From: Planotetraspora sp. A-T 1434
GTDB taxonomy: Bacteria > Actinomycetota > Actinomycetes > Streptosporangiales > Streptosporangiaceae
Assembly: GCF_025420585.1 (NCBI RefSeq)
Contig: NZ_JAOEGB010000014.1
Location: 62,001-126,000 of the forward strand
Reading direction: 5' to 3'
Length of the DNA: 64,000 nt
Shown here piece after piece: positions 57,626-64,000 of this stretch. How positions within the stretch are numbered: position 1 is the stretch's first letter; every line of letters begins with the position of its first letter. The notes beneath the pieces were generated by a model, which saw only the letters and a list, made by a program, of their open reading frames with translations, made no database searches and had not been told where the DNA came from. The position numbers and the translations under genes are program-made.

Positions 57626-57943
57626 CCCGAACCGTCGCTCCGAACCGCTGAAACATGGCCTGGAGACAGCAGACGGCGTCCCTGGGATGGAACGCCGCTG
57701 CCCGCACGTGTCACCGGGTTACCAAGCGTGCACCTCAAATTTGTCGGAGCGGGTCAAGCCCGTCTCGACACGCCTCCCGCGGCTGGTCGCGCGTGGGTGC
57801 CCGGTGTCCGTACGCGGACCTAAAAGTCCGTAACCCCTTTCTACGTCCGATTCCGGCGGTTGAAAACCCTGCGGAACAAGACCTTTACCGGGGGTTGCCT
57901 TAGGGGAGCCGAGGGCCCGCCGTCCACACGCATCACTGACTCA

Positions 57944-58066
57944 ATGAAAAAAACTGACTCGGATGCGGGGATGGTGCTCGACGAAGGTCACATCGATCAG
58001 GCAGCATACGGTGTGTCTCCACTGGGCCTTTGCCAAACCCTTGCCAGGCCCCCGTCCAGTGATTAA
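57944..58066 (+). CDS. Possible small peptide gene
   Basis: 40 residues, MKKTDSDAGMVLDEGHIDQA to RPPSSD. No ribosome site is visible and the frame extends upstream to 57860. The N-terminus is A-rich, and a hairpin follows 20 bp after the stop, which supports a transcript. No family match from memory. Low confidence. Confidence 0.2.
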   Translation: MKKTDSDAGMVLDEGHIDQAAYGVSPLGLCQTLARPPSSD

Positions 58067-58086
58067 AGCTTTCTTCTAATACGGGA

Positions 58087-58110
58087 CCGGCTCTACCCCC
58101 CCAGAGCCGG
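58087..58110. terminator. Hairpin before ssd
   Basis: CCGGCTCT pairs with AGAGCCGG around a C-rich loop of eight. It could end a short transcript from upstream or lie in the ssd leader. Confidence 0.5.
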
Positions 58111-58257
58111 ACCGGTCGGCGACCCCCGCTCTCCCCCCCGGCGGGGGTCGCCCCTCTTTGTCCACAGCCTGGCGTTCATCCCCAGAGCCGCGTTCGGGAG
58201 CGGGCGGCGGTCGCGGACTCGCGCAAGGTGGTCTCCCCGAGCTACTGGGAGACACCG

Positions 58258-59298
58258 ATGCACCGGCCCTTGGCCATCACCGACGATCAGGAACTCCTCG
58301 ACGATCTGCTCCGCATCGCCGCCGCGGCGGGGGTGGACATCGACGTCGCCCATGCGGCGGCCCATGCCCGGCCGTACTGGAGCCAGGCCCCGCTGGTGGT
58401 CGTCGGCGCGGACCTCGCCGACGACCTCGCGGCCACCGGCCCCTCACCTCGGCGCAACGTGCTGCTGGTCACGCGCGGGCCCGGCGACCCGGACATCTGG
58501 CGCAGGTGCGTGGCCGTCGGCGCGCACACCGTGCTGGAGCTTCCCGAGGCCGAGCGGCTGCTCGTCGAGGAGCTGGGGGAAGCCGCCGAGCCCGCGACGA
58601 GGGCGGGCACGGTCCTGTGCGTCGCCGGCGGCCGGGGAGGCGTGGGAGCCACGGTTCTGTCGGCCTCGCTGGCCCTCACCGCCTCCCGCCACGGGCTTCG
58701 GACGCTCCTGATCGACGCCGACCCGCTGGGCGGCGGCATCGACGTCGTCCTGGGCCAGGAGCAGGCCACGGGAGCCCGCTGGCCGGACATCGCCGGCCGG
58801 GAGGGCAGGGTCAGCTTCACCGCCCTCCAGGACGCGCTGCCGACATTCGGCGATCTGACCGTGCTGTCCTGGCATCGCGGCGAACCCGCGCCCATTCCCC
58901 GCGAGGCGATGCGGGCCGTTCTCGACGCGGGGCGGCGCGGGTGCGACCTCGTGATCGTCGATCTGCCGCGGCATGTGGGCGACGGCGAGTCGGAGGCACT
59001 CTCCCGGGCGACGTCCACCCTCGTGGTGATCCAGGCCGACGTCAGGGGAGCGCTCGCCGCCACCCAGACGCTCGCGATTCTCCGCCGCCACACCGGTGAC
59101 CTCCGGGCGGTGCTCCGCACGGGGAGCATGGCCCCGGACGTCGTCGCCGCCTCGGTCGGCGTTCCCTGCGCGGGGGTGCTTCCCGAGCTGCGCGGACTGG
59201 CCCGGACGCTCGACCGGGGCGACCCCCCTCCGCTCGGCCGCGCCCCGCTCGGCCGGTTCTGCGCCCAGTTGCTCTCCACCCTGGCCGGCGCACCGTGA
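58258..59298 (+). CDS. ssd: Septum-site determining protein Ssd / TadZ-like ATPase
   Basis: 346 residues from ATG 58258 (GGGAG 7 nt upstream; longer frame from 58228). A MinD-like fold: GGRGGVGATVLSASLALTAS (deviant P-loop), IDADPLGGGIDVVLG and VIVDLPRHVGDGE. The P-loop has GVGAT where MinD has GVGKT, so the P-loop Lys is gone, a feature I recall from mycobacterial Ssd (Rv3660c). It opens the tad gene set and likely positions the pilus or septum machinery. The next start overlaps its stop (GTGA). Confidence 0.88.
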   Translation: MHRPLAITDDQELLDDLLRIAAAAGVDIDVAHAAAHARPYWSQAPLVVVGADLADDLAATGPSPRRNVLLVTRGPGDPDIWRRCVAVGAHTVLELPEAERLLVEELGEAAEPATRAGTVLCVAGGRGGVGATVLSASLALTASRHGLRTLLIDADPLGGGIDVVLGQEQATGARWPDIAGREGRVSFTALQDALPTFGDLTVLSWHRGEPAPIPREAMRAVLDAGRRGCDLVIVDLPRHVGDGESEALSRATSTLVVIQADVRGALAATQTLAILRRHTGDLRAVLRTGSMAPDVVAASVGVPCAGVLPELRGLARTLDRGDPPPLGRAPLGRFCAQLLSTLAGAP

Positions 59299-60119
59299 GC
59301 GTGGTCTCGGCGGAGCTGGTCGAGGCCGTCCGGGTACGGCTGTCGCGCGCGGGGGCGCCGCCCACCGCCGCCCAGGTGGCGGCCGCCCTGCGCGCCGAGC
59401 GGGCGGTGCTCGGCGATGCCGAGGTCCTGGCCATCGCGCGCACCCTCCGGGCCGATCTCATCGGAGCCGGTCCGCTCGAAGGGCTGCTGGCCGCACCCGG
59501 GGTCACCGATGTGCTGGTCAACGGACCGGGGGAGGTCTGGGTCGACGACGGCCAAGGGCTGCGCCGCACCGGCGTGACCTTCCCCCGTGACGACGACGTG
59601 CGCCGTCTCGCCCAGCGCCTCGCCGCGGCGGCCGGACGGCGTCTCGACGATGCCTGCCCCTACGTGGACGCCCGTCTGGCGGGCGGGGTGCGGCTGCATG
59701 CCGTACTGCCGCCGATCGCCCCCGAGGGCACGTGCCTTTCGCTCCGGCTGCCGCCACGCCGCACCTTCACGATGGAGGAACTCGTCCCCGGCCCCGGGGC
59801 GGCAGTGCTCCGCGCCATCATGGCGGCCCGGCTCGCCTTCCTCGTCACGGGCGGGACCGGCACCGGCAAGACGACCATGCTCTCGGCGATGCTGTCCCTG
59901 GCCGACCCCGGTGAGCGCCTGCTGCTGGTCGAGGACTCCGCCGAGCTGCATCCCCGGCATCCTCACGTGGTGCGTCTCGAAGCGCGGCCCCCCAACCTCG
60001 AAGGCGCGGGCGGGGTCGGCCTCCGCGACCTCGTACGGCAGGCCCTGCGCATGCGCCCCGACCGTCTCGTGGTCGGAGAGGTGCGCGGGTCCGAGGTCGT
60101 GGAGCTCAAAACCGGTTAA
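59295..60119 (+). pseudogene. tadA: TadA/CpaF ATPase, cut by an integrated element
   Basis: Only 274 residues of an expected ~380-450. The N-terminal domain and ATPase core are present, with Walker A GGTGTGKTT near 186-194 (Lys192) and an Asp-box/Walker B region LVVGEVRGSEVVEL. The family then continues with LAALNTGHxGGxGTxHAN; here the frame reads LKTG and stops. The break falls 18 bp before a serine integrase. The 3' end of tadA should be at the far end of the element, outside the window, so the Tad pilus is presumably disrupted. Confidence 0.9.
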
Positions 60120-60125
60120 ACACCT
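60095..60125. other. Probable attachment junction (attL-type) inside tadA
   Basis: tadA sequence is conserved up to GAGGTCGTGGAGCT (about 60095-60106) and the foreign sequence AAAACCGGTTAAAC follows, containing the palindrome AACCGGTT (60110-60117). The exact crossover dinucleotide cannot be set without the other junction. Confidence 0.6.
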
Positions 60126-60130
60126 ATACT
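60125..60130 (+). promoter_or_regulatory. -10 box of the integrase, giving a leaderless start
   Basis: TATACT lies with its end 7 nt before the ATG, so transcription would begin at or next to the A of the start codon. No ribosome site is present, consistent with leaderless translation. No good -35 was found; the -35 position falls on the tadA-derived side of the junction. Confidence 0.5.
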
Positions 60131-60137
60131 CTCCGGC

Positions 60138-61577
60138 ATGCTCAACCAGGTCCAAAACGCGGCCATCTACTGCCGTCTTTCCTACGCCCCCGACGGGTCT
60201 CTGGAGAAGGTCGAGCGGCAAGAGGACGACTGCCGGAAACTGGCCGACCGCCTCGCCTGGCCTGTCGATGAGCGGTACATCTTCAAGGACAACTCTCGGT
60301 CCGCGTGGCAGCGGAACCGCAAGCGTCCCGGGTGGGACAAGCTCCTGGAGGTCATCGAAGCGCGGGAGGTCGACGCGGTCCTCGTCTACCACGGCGATAG
60401 GTTGATCAGGCAGCCGTGGGACCTGGAGTTGCTGCTGAAGCTCGCCGACGACCGGCACCTGCACCTCGCCAGCGTGTCCGGGGTGCGGGACCTGATGAGT
60501 GAGGACGACCGGTTCATCCTTCGGATCGAGGCCGCTCAGGCGTGTAAGCAGTCGGCCGACACCTCCCGCCGGGTGCGGCGTGGCTGGCAGTCGCGGGCCG
60601 AGGCCGGCCGTGCGGTGGGCGGGGGGAAGCGCCCGTTCGGGTACGGCGTCCCTACCGGGAAGCTGGGCCGGACGGGCAAGCCGCTGTACGACACCACCCA
60701 GATGGTCCCTGGAGAGGCTGAGATTCTCCGTGAGGCCGCCCGCAGGCTGATTGCGGGGCAAACCCAGGGTGGCGTGATTCGGTGGATGAATGAGCGCTCC
60801 ACGACCTCTCAGGGCAAGCCGTGGGTGGGGAAGTCGCTCAAGAACCTGCTCGTCTCCCCACGGATCGCCGGGTTGGTCGAGCATCACGGCACGCTCCACA
60901 AGGCCGTTTGGGAGCCCATCTTGACCATGGAGGAGTGGGAAGACGTGAAGCTCGTCATGCGGCAGAGCGCCCAAGAGCACGGGTACGCCGGCCGGGAACG
61001 CAAGTACCTGCTGTCGGGGATCGCCGAGTGCTCCGGCTGCGGGAAGCCGATGCGGACCAAACCGTCCGGCGGCCGGAACAGGAAGGACACCCGCCTGTAC
61101 TACTGCTGGAACCGCGAGTGCCCGGCGCCTGTGTCAAGGAACGTCGAGCACCTGGACCGGTACGTGGCGGGCCGCGTGGTCGGCCGGCTCGGCGATCCTG
61201 CGCTGATGGACGAGCTCCTTGCCGCGGAGCCGAGCGTGGCCGCGGACATTGTCGCGTTGGAGCGGCGCCGGGACGAGCTGAAGGCGAAGTTCGCGAAGCT
61301 GCTGGACCACCCTGACCTGGACCCGGAGGTGATGGCCGGCCAACTGACGGAGGCCAACCGGAGGATCCAGGACCTGCGGTCCCGGCACGCGTCGAACGCC
61401 CGGCAGCGGCTGCTGGCCCGGATGGCGGGGATCACCGCTGAGCAGTGGGATGAGACGCCGCTCGATGTGCGGGCGGCCACGGTGAAGGCGCTGTTCCGGG
61501 TGGTGGTGCTGCCGGCGACGTGGCGGGGTCCCGGGTTCGACCCGGGCAGTGTCCACCTGGAGCCGGTGGACGGCTGA
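60138..61577 (+). CDS. Large serine recombinase (integrase)
   Basis: 479 residues. The N-terminal resolvase domain has AIYCRLS with Ser15 as nucleophile, then QEDDCRKLAD and YHGDRLIRQPWDLEL with the active-site Arg. A recombinase domain follows (AGRAVGGGKRPFGYGVP), then a zinc ribbon (CSGCGKPM ... YYCWNREC) near 295-330, and a coiled-coil C-terminus (VALERRRDELKAKF). It catalyses integration and, with a partner, excision. It starts 18 bp after the broken tadA frame, the usual position for this class. No directionality factor is recognised. Confidence 0.95.
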   Translation: MLNQVQNAAIYCRLSYAPDGSLEKVERQEDDCRKLADRLAWPVDERYIFKDNSRSAWQRNRKRPGWDKLLEVIEAREVDAVLVYHGDRLIRQPWDLELLLKLADDRHLHLASVSGVRDLMSEDDRFILRIEAAQACKQSADTSRRVRRGWQSRAEAGRAVGGGKRPFGYGVPTGKLGRTGKPLYDTTQMVPGEAEILREAARRLIAGQTQGGVIRWMNERSTTSQGKPWVGKSLKNLLVSPRIAGLVEHHGTLHKAVWEPILTMEEWEDVKLVMRQSAQEHGYAGRERKYLLSGIAECSGCGKPMRTKPSGGRNRKDTRLYYCWNRECPAPVSRNVEHLDRYVAGRVVGRLGDPALMDELLAAEPSVAADIVALERRRDELKAKFAKLLDHPDLDPEVMAGQLTEANRRIQDLRSRHASNARQRLLARMAGITAEQWDETPLDVRAATVKALFRVVVLPATWRGPGFDPGSVHLEPVDG

Positions 61578-61621
61578 CGCACGTAATACCAGTTCAGAGG
61601 CACTTATGGGGTTAGGGGGAC

Positions 61622-61657
61622 AGGGGCATAAGGCCATAGGGGCATAGGCGGCCCCTA
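61622..61657. promoter_or_regulatory. Direct and inverted repeats before the GntR gene
   Basis: AGGGGCATAAGG and AGGGGCATAGG are repeated 16 bp apart (61622 and 61638), and TAGGGGC...GCCCCTA forms a 7-bp inverted repeat (61637-61657). It lies just upstream of the GntR start and is a likely autoregulatory operator. Confidence 0.5.
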
Positions 61658-61669
61658 GGGTCCAAGATC

Positions 61670-62065
61670 GTGACGGTATACGAGCCTGCGTACCGCCGAC
61701 TGATCCGCCTCATCCGGCAGGACATCAAGGCGGGCGAGTACCCGCCGGGCTCGCTGCTGCCCTCAGAAAACCGCCTGATCCAGATACACGGAGTCGGCCG
61801 GGAAACGGTCCGGAGCGCCCTGGCGGTCTTGCGCTCAACGGGTGAGGTTGTCACCATCCGGGGCGTGGGCAGCCAGGTTCGCGAGACATTCGACCGCGAC
61901 GACGAGCCGGTGACTAAAGGCGCCCGGATCATCGCCCGTATGCCGACCGATGAGGAGATGCGGCAGCTGGATATGACGCCGGGGGTGCCACTCCTCGTGG
62001 TAGAGCGTGATGGCCGGGAGGTCGCGGTGCTGCCGGCGGACCGGAAAGCCTTGATCGTGAAATGA
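61670..62065 (+). CDS. GntR-family regulator
   Basis: 131 residues from GTG. The winged HTH runs AYRRLIRLIRQDIKAGEYPPGSLLPSE (split over residues 7-33) and VGRETVRSALAVLRSTGEVV. The C-terminal part (about 80-131) is too short for an UTRA domain and ends with RDGREVAVLPADRK. Short GntR proteins next to an integrase resemble the KorSA-type regulators of actinomycete integrative elements; that link is from memory. Probable targets are the repeats upstream of it. Confidence 0.85.
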   Translation: MTVYEPAYRRLIRLIRQDIKAGEYPPGSLLPSENRLIQIHGVGRETVRSALAVLRSTGEVVTIRGVGSQVRETFDRDDEPVTKGARIIARMPTDEEMRQLDMTPGVPLLVVERDGREVAVLPADRKALIVK

Positions 62066-62103
62066 GCTGGGCGGGTACCTTCCCTCCGCCGCCGGGACGG
62101 CGA

Positions 62104-62128
62104 CCCCGGGCACTTTGACTGCCCGGGG
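62104..62128. terminator. Terminator after GntR
   Basis: CCCCGGGCA pairs with TGCCCGGGG, a perfect 9-bp stem with a 7-nt loop, 39 bp after the GntR stop. Confidence 0.8.
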
Positions 62129-62148
62129 CCGCCCCTCCCCTCTCGGGA

Positions 62149-62190
62149 CCACACGATCACGCCCGGGGGGTCGGACATGTGATCGTGTGG
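62149..62190. repeat. 12-bp inverted repeat
   Basis: CCACACGATCAC and GTGATCGTGTGG are separated by 18 bp. It could be a second hairpin or an operator in the element's intergenic control zone. Confidence 0.7.
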
Positions 62191-62351
62191 CCGATCAGTC
62201 CTCGCCGTATGATCAGCGTGTTTCCCGGATAGTAGTGGATCAATGTCCCGCTGTCATCAACAAAAGGGGACACTCTGAGACATGGTTCCCAGTTGTGTCT
62301 GCTGCCGCCCATTGTGGCTCTGCGAGGTCGTGACGCCCAGTTATGCCTAAC

Positions 62352-62380
62352 TTGAACGGCACCGTTTACTTACCTAGACT
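62352..62380 (+). promoter_or_regulatory. Sigma-70-like promoter in the element
   Basis: TTGAAC (62352-62357), a 17-bp spacer and TAGACT (62375-62380). A second, weaker pair (TTGAGA at 62526, TATCGC at 62549) is nearer the next gene. The 553 bp of 62066-62618 hold no gene but are AT-richer than the surroundings, so this is probably the element's control region. Confidence 0.5.
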
Positions 62381-62618
62381 GGCGCGGCATAACGGGCCAA
62401 TCCGAACATACTGACGCCTCGACCTGCGCAGGCCGTAACCCGCCATTCGCCCGGTGACAAATTTAGCGGCCTAACGCTGATGATCAAGAAATATCGGCCC
62501 CCAGTGCGCCTTTTGGTGCGAGTAGTTGAGAACTAAAGTGTCAAGCTCTATCGCCCGGGGGGTACGGGCCGCACGCTAGAAGGGCCACATCGCCGTGGTC
62601 CGGGAAAGGTCATCAGGA

Positions 62619-63008
62619 ATGGGGCGGTTCACCAACGGGATCCTCATCACCATCGGACTCGCCGCCGTGGCGGCGCTAGCGATCGAGGGGTTCGCCGACT
62701 ACGACTTCCTCAGCGCGGAAGCCACGGCGCTCATGTGCGTCACCGCAGCCGTACCACTGGTTATCGCGACGATCCGCGCCGAAACCCGGCGTCACAGCGA
62801 GCAAATGCAAGCCGCCCTAACGGCTGGGTTGACCGCGCTCGGGGAACAGATGGAACGCGCCGCAGCGCACCACGCCGCGCAAGCGCAGGAGCAGACCGTG
62901 GAGCGGGTGGTGGAAGCGCTGGCGAGGGGGCAAGCGACAGCGGTAATGGACAAGGCTCAATCTCGGTTCTGGTCCGACACCGGACCGTTCCCCATCGTCC
63001 GTAACTGA
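62619..63008 (+). CDS. Small membrane protein, element-encoded
   Basis: 129 residues from ATG 62619 (longer frame from 62595). Two N-terminal membrane segments (FTNGILITIGLAAVAALAIE and TALMCVTAAVPLVIATI) are followed by an Ala/Gln-rich amphipathic, coiled-coil-like tail. No family is recognised. It is convergent with the HTH repressor; a hairpin separates them. Confidence 0.75.
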   Translation: MGRFTNGILITIGLAAVAALAIEGFADYDFLSAEATALMCVTAAVPLVIATIRAETRRHSEQMQAALTAGLTALGEQMERAAAHHAAQAQEQTVERVVEALARGQATAVMDKAQSRFWSDTGPFPIVRN

Positions 63009-63026
63009 CGCAGGCATCGAGGGCAT

Positions 63027-63055
63027 GAAGCCGCGAGGGTTACCCTCGCGGCTTC
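63027..63055. terminator. Bidirectional terminator between membrane and repressor genes
   Basis: GAAGCCGCGAGGG pairs with CCCTCGCGGCTTC, a perfect 13-bp stem with loop TTA. The loop holds the stop codon of the minus-strand HTH gene. A T-rich end follows on the plus strand. Confidence 0.88.
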
Positions 63056-63537
63056 TTGGTTTCAGCGCGCAGGGCATCGAAATCGAAAATCGACCGGCGC
63101 ATCAGCATGTACGCCCGGAGGAAGTTGTCTTTCGCCGCCTCAGACAGCTCGCCCATGTCCAGGATTTCCCAGATGCCGGGATCGATGACCTCGTCGACCA
63201 GAGTTACCTCATCGGGCTTGGCCAGGCCGCGCTCCACGAGCAGTTGGGCGAGGCTCTTGCCGTGGCCCTGGTCCCTGGCATCCCCCACGATGGCAAGGGG
63301 CTCACCAGCTAGGAGGGCGGCTATCGCCCCGCGCTGGAGCTTGAGGGCGTCTTCGAGCCCTGCGGCCTTGGCCGGGCTGATGGGCTGGTCACCGTTGAGG
63401 ATGCGGCGCAGATGGGCGACCGACATGCCGGCCTTTTCTGCGACGTCCTTGTAGAGCAGCCGGAGGTCGTGCATGCGGGCGTCGAGTGCCCGTCTACTCG
63501 CCTCGGTGAGGCGGTCGGTGCTGCTGGTGGCGGTCAT
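63040..63537 (-). CDS. HTH (XRE-type) regulator, candidate element repressor
   Basis: 165 residues from ATG 63537 (GAGGGA 8 nt upstream; longer frame from 63543). The HTH is LLYKDVAEKAGMSVAHLRRILNG. The C-terminal half is acidic and helical (VTLVDEVIDPGIWEILDMGE). It diverges from a smaller HTH gene with shared operators, the layout of a CI/Cro-type switch. Confidence 0.85.
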   Translation of the reverse strand: MTATSSTDRLTEASRRALDARMHDLRLLYKDVAEKAGMSVAHLRRILNGDQPISPAKAAGLEDALKLQRGAIAALLAGEPLAIVGDARDQGHGKSLAQLLVERGLAKPDEVTLVDEVIDPGIWEILDMGELSEAAKDNFLRAYMLMRRSIFDFDALRAETKKPRG

Positions 63538-63562
63538 CAGCATGTTCCCTCGCTCAGAGATA

Positions 63563-63669
63563 AGCGCACATTAGCGCACACGGGCTGGTCGGCACACATG
63601 AAGCTCGGCCGAGGGGAAAAATCTTGAGCGGTCACTAGCGCTCATTAGCGATGAGCGATAATGTGCGCT
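63563..63669. promoter_or_regulatory. Shared operator region between divergent HTH genes
   Basis: AGCGCACATTA at 63563-63573 and its exact complement TAATGTGCGCT at 63659-63669 bracket the region. AGCGCTCATTAGCG at about 63637-63650 is a further near-copy of the left site, and GAGCG half-sites are scattered around. Such repeated sites between divergent regulators are typical of a lysogeny switch. Confidence 0.7.
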
Positions 63670-63670
63670 C

Positions 63671-63934
63671 ATGGCCCGAACACCTCTACTCGACCTCCCC
63701 TTTGACGGAAGGCGACTCCGCGCAGCCCGACGGCGGGCACGGCTCACCCAGGAACAGCTGGCGCAACGCTGCACAGACAACGGCACCCCTGTCTCCCGGT
63801 TCCAGGTAGTGAGAGCGGAGAGCTGCAAGAACCTGCCGCACCCAGACGTGCTGGACGCGTTTCTTGAGGTCCTCAACTGCACTGTTAACGAGCTCTTGAC
63901 ATCGGCGGGCGAAGTCACCCGAGAGTCTGCCTGA
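63671..63934 (+). CDS. Small HTH (XRE-type) regulator, Cro-like position
   Basis: 87 residues. GRRLRAARRRARLTQEQLAQR is an HTH_3 start, continuing VSRFQVVRAESCKNLPHPDVLDA. No effector domain. The operator repeats end 2 bp before its ATG. Its stop overlaps the next start (TGATG), so downstream genes are coupled to it: the expected early-operon promoter. Confidence 0.85.
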   Translation: MARTPLLDLPFDGRRLRAARRRARLTQEQLAQRCTDNGTPVSRFQVVRAESCKNLPHPDVLDAFLEVLNCTVNELLTSAGEVTRESA

Positions 63935-64000
63935 TGAGCGCTCAAAAGATCAATCCGGATCGCTCACAAGTGACAACCAAGTCTCCTCAGCGGAAGCCTG
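63934..64000 (+). CDS. Partial CDS at the window end, unknown
   Basis: ATG 63934 overlaps the preceding stop and the frame stays open for 22 codons (MSAQKINPDRSQ...) to the window edge. Too short to identify; presumably the next gene of the element. Confidence 0.45.
   Translation, partial: MSAQKINPDRSQVTTKSPQRKP

Larger units (their letters stand above)
57626..58257. other. Long intergenic region before the tad genes
   Basis: 632 bp, the longest gene-poor gap of the conserved block. It contains one weak small ORF (57944-58066), a hairpin (58087-58110) and TAATAC at 58076-58081, a fair -10 for ssd. A run of ATGAAAAAAAC is unusually A-rich for this genome. A regulatory RNA or small peptide is possible but not shown. 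Confidence 0.5.
60118..64000 (+). mobile_element. Integrated element with serine recombinase (phage or ICE), left end
   Basis: The element begins inside tadA and runs past the window end. Recognised cargo: serine integrase, GntR regulator, small membrane protein, two divergent HTH regulators and the start of a further gene. The GntR beside an integrase is reminiscent of actinomycete integrative conjugative elements, and the divergent HTH pair of a phage switch. No structural, replication or transfer gene is inside the window, so the type stays open. Confidence 0.8.

Noticed and set aside
58287-60980. 897-codon minus-strand frame across ssd, tadA and the integrase
   Set aside because: It spans the element junction, which no real gene would do, and is the reverse of three good genes.

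Overview
The window is very GC-rich by eye, uses many GTG and TTG starts, and encodes WblA, Crp, MarP, Ssd and Tad proteins. It is chromosomal DNA of an actinomycete. Gene content and style suggest a Streptosporangiaceae-like organism (Nonomuraea, Streptosporangium, Microbispora type), but that rank is inferred, not shown. No database or alignment was run; family names come from motifs and memory.

Region 1 (0-9 kb) is one tight module on the plus strand: a polytopic membrane protein, an NfeD/YqiJ-like membrane OB-fold protein, a YqiK-type flotillin and a 1694-residue AAA ATPase with a long non-ATPase front half. The last three genes are 7-13 bp apart and look like one operon. Region 2 (9-21.7 kb) is accessory and worn. 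It holds a secreted His-rich protein, a secreted trypsin-fold protein whose catalytic serine seems lost, MarR, LysR and TetR regulators, short-chain dehydrogenases, SnoaL-fold proteins, and decayed pieces of an MFS pump, a two-component system, an SDR and a tyrosine integrase. Region 3 (21.7-33.2 kb) has two divergent giant LuxR (LAL-type) regulators, a third small LuxR protein, then a same-strand run of a cupin, four alpha/beta hydrolases and an SDR; this looks like a regulated catabolic or detoxification cluster. Region 4 (33.2-37.3 kb) is mobile-element debris (a DNA methyltransferase cut by an IS1380-type transposase remnant) followed by an M60-type metallopeptidase with three near-identical N-terminal repeats.

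Region 5 (37.6-60.1 kb) starts with tRNA-Pro(CGG) and is a conserved actinobacterial housekeeping block: metallophosphoesterase, YqeY, penicillin-binding protein, wblA, two ArsA-type ATPases, slipin, a DUF4177-like protein, RidA, Nudix, MBL hydrolase, crp, nth, CoA-type Nudix, marP, epoxide hydrolase, holin-like protein, nhaA, acs, a Fic-like protein, ssd and tadA. From memory the order parallels M. tuberculosis Rv3683 to about Rv3659c and the S. coelicolor SCO3580-SCO3556 neighbourhood. It links cell-wall synthesis, redox sensing (WblA), cAMP signalling, acid/oxidative stress (MarP) and acetate use.

Region 6 (60.1 kb to the end) is an integrated mobile element. A large serine recombinase starts 18 bp after tadA is broken in its codons just after Walker B. 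Behind it are a GntR regulator, a small membrane protein and a divergent pair of HTH regulators with shared operators, the layout of a phage or actinomycete ICE control region. The other end of the element and the rest of the tad locus lie beyond the window.
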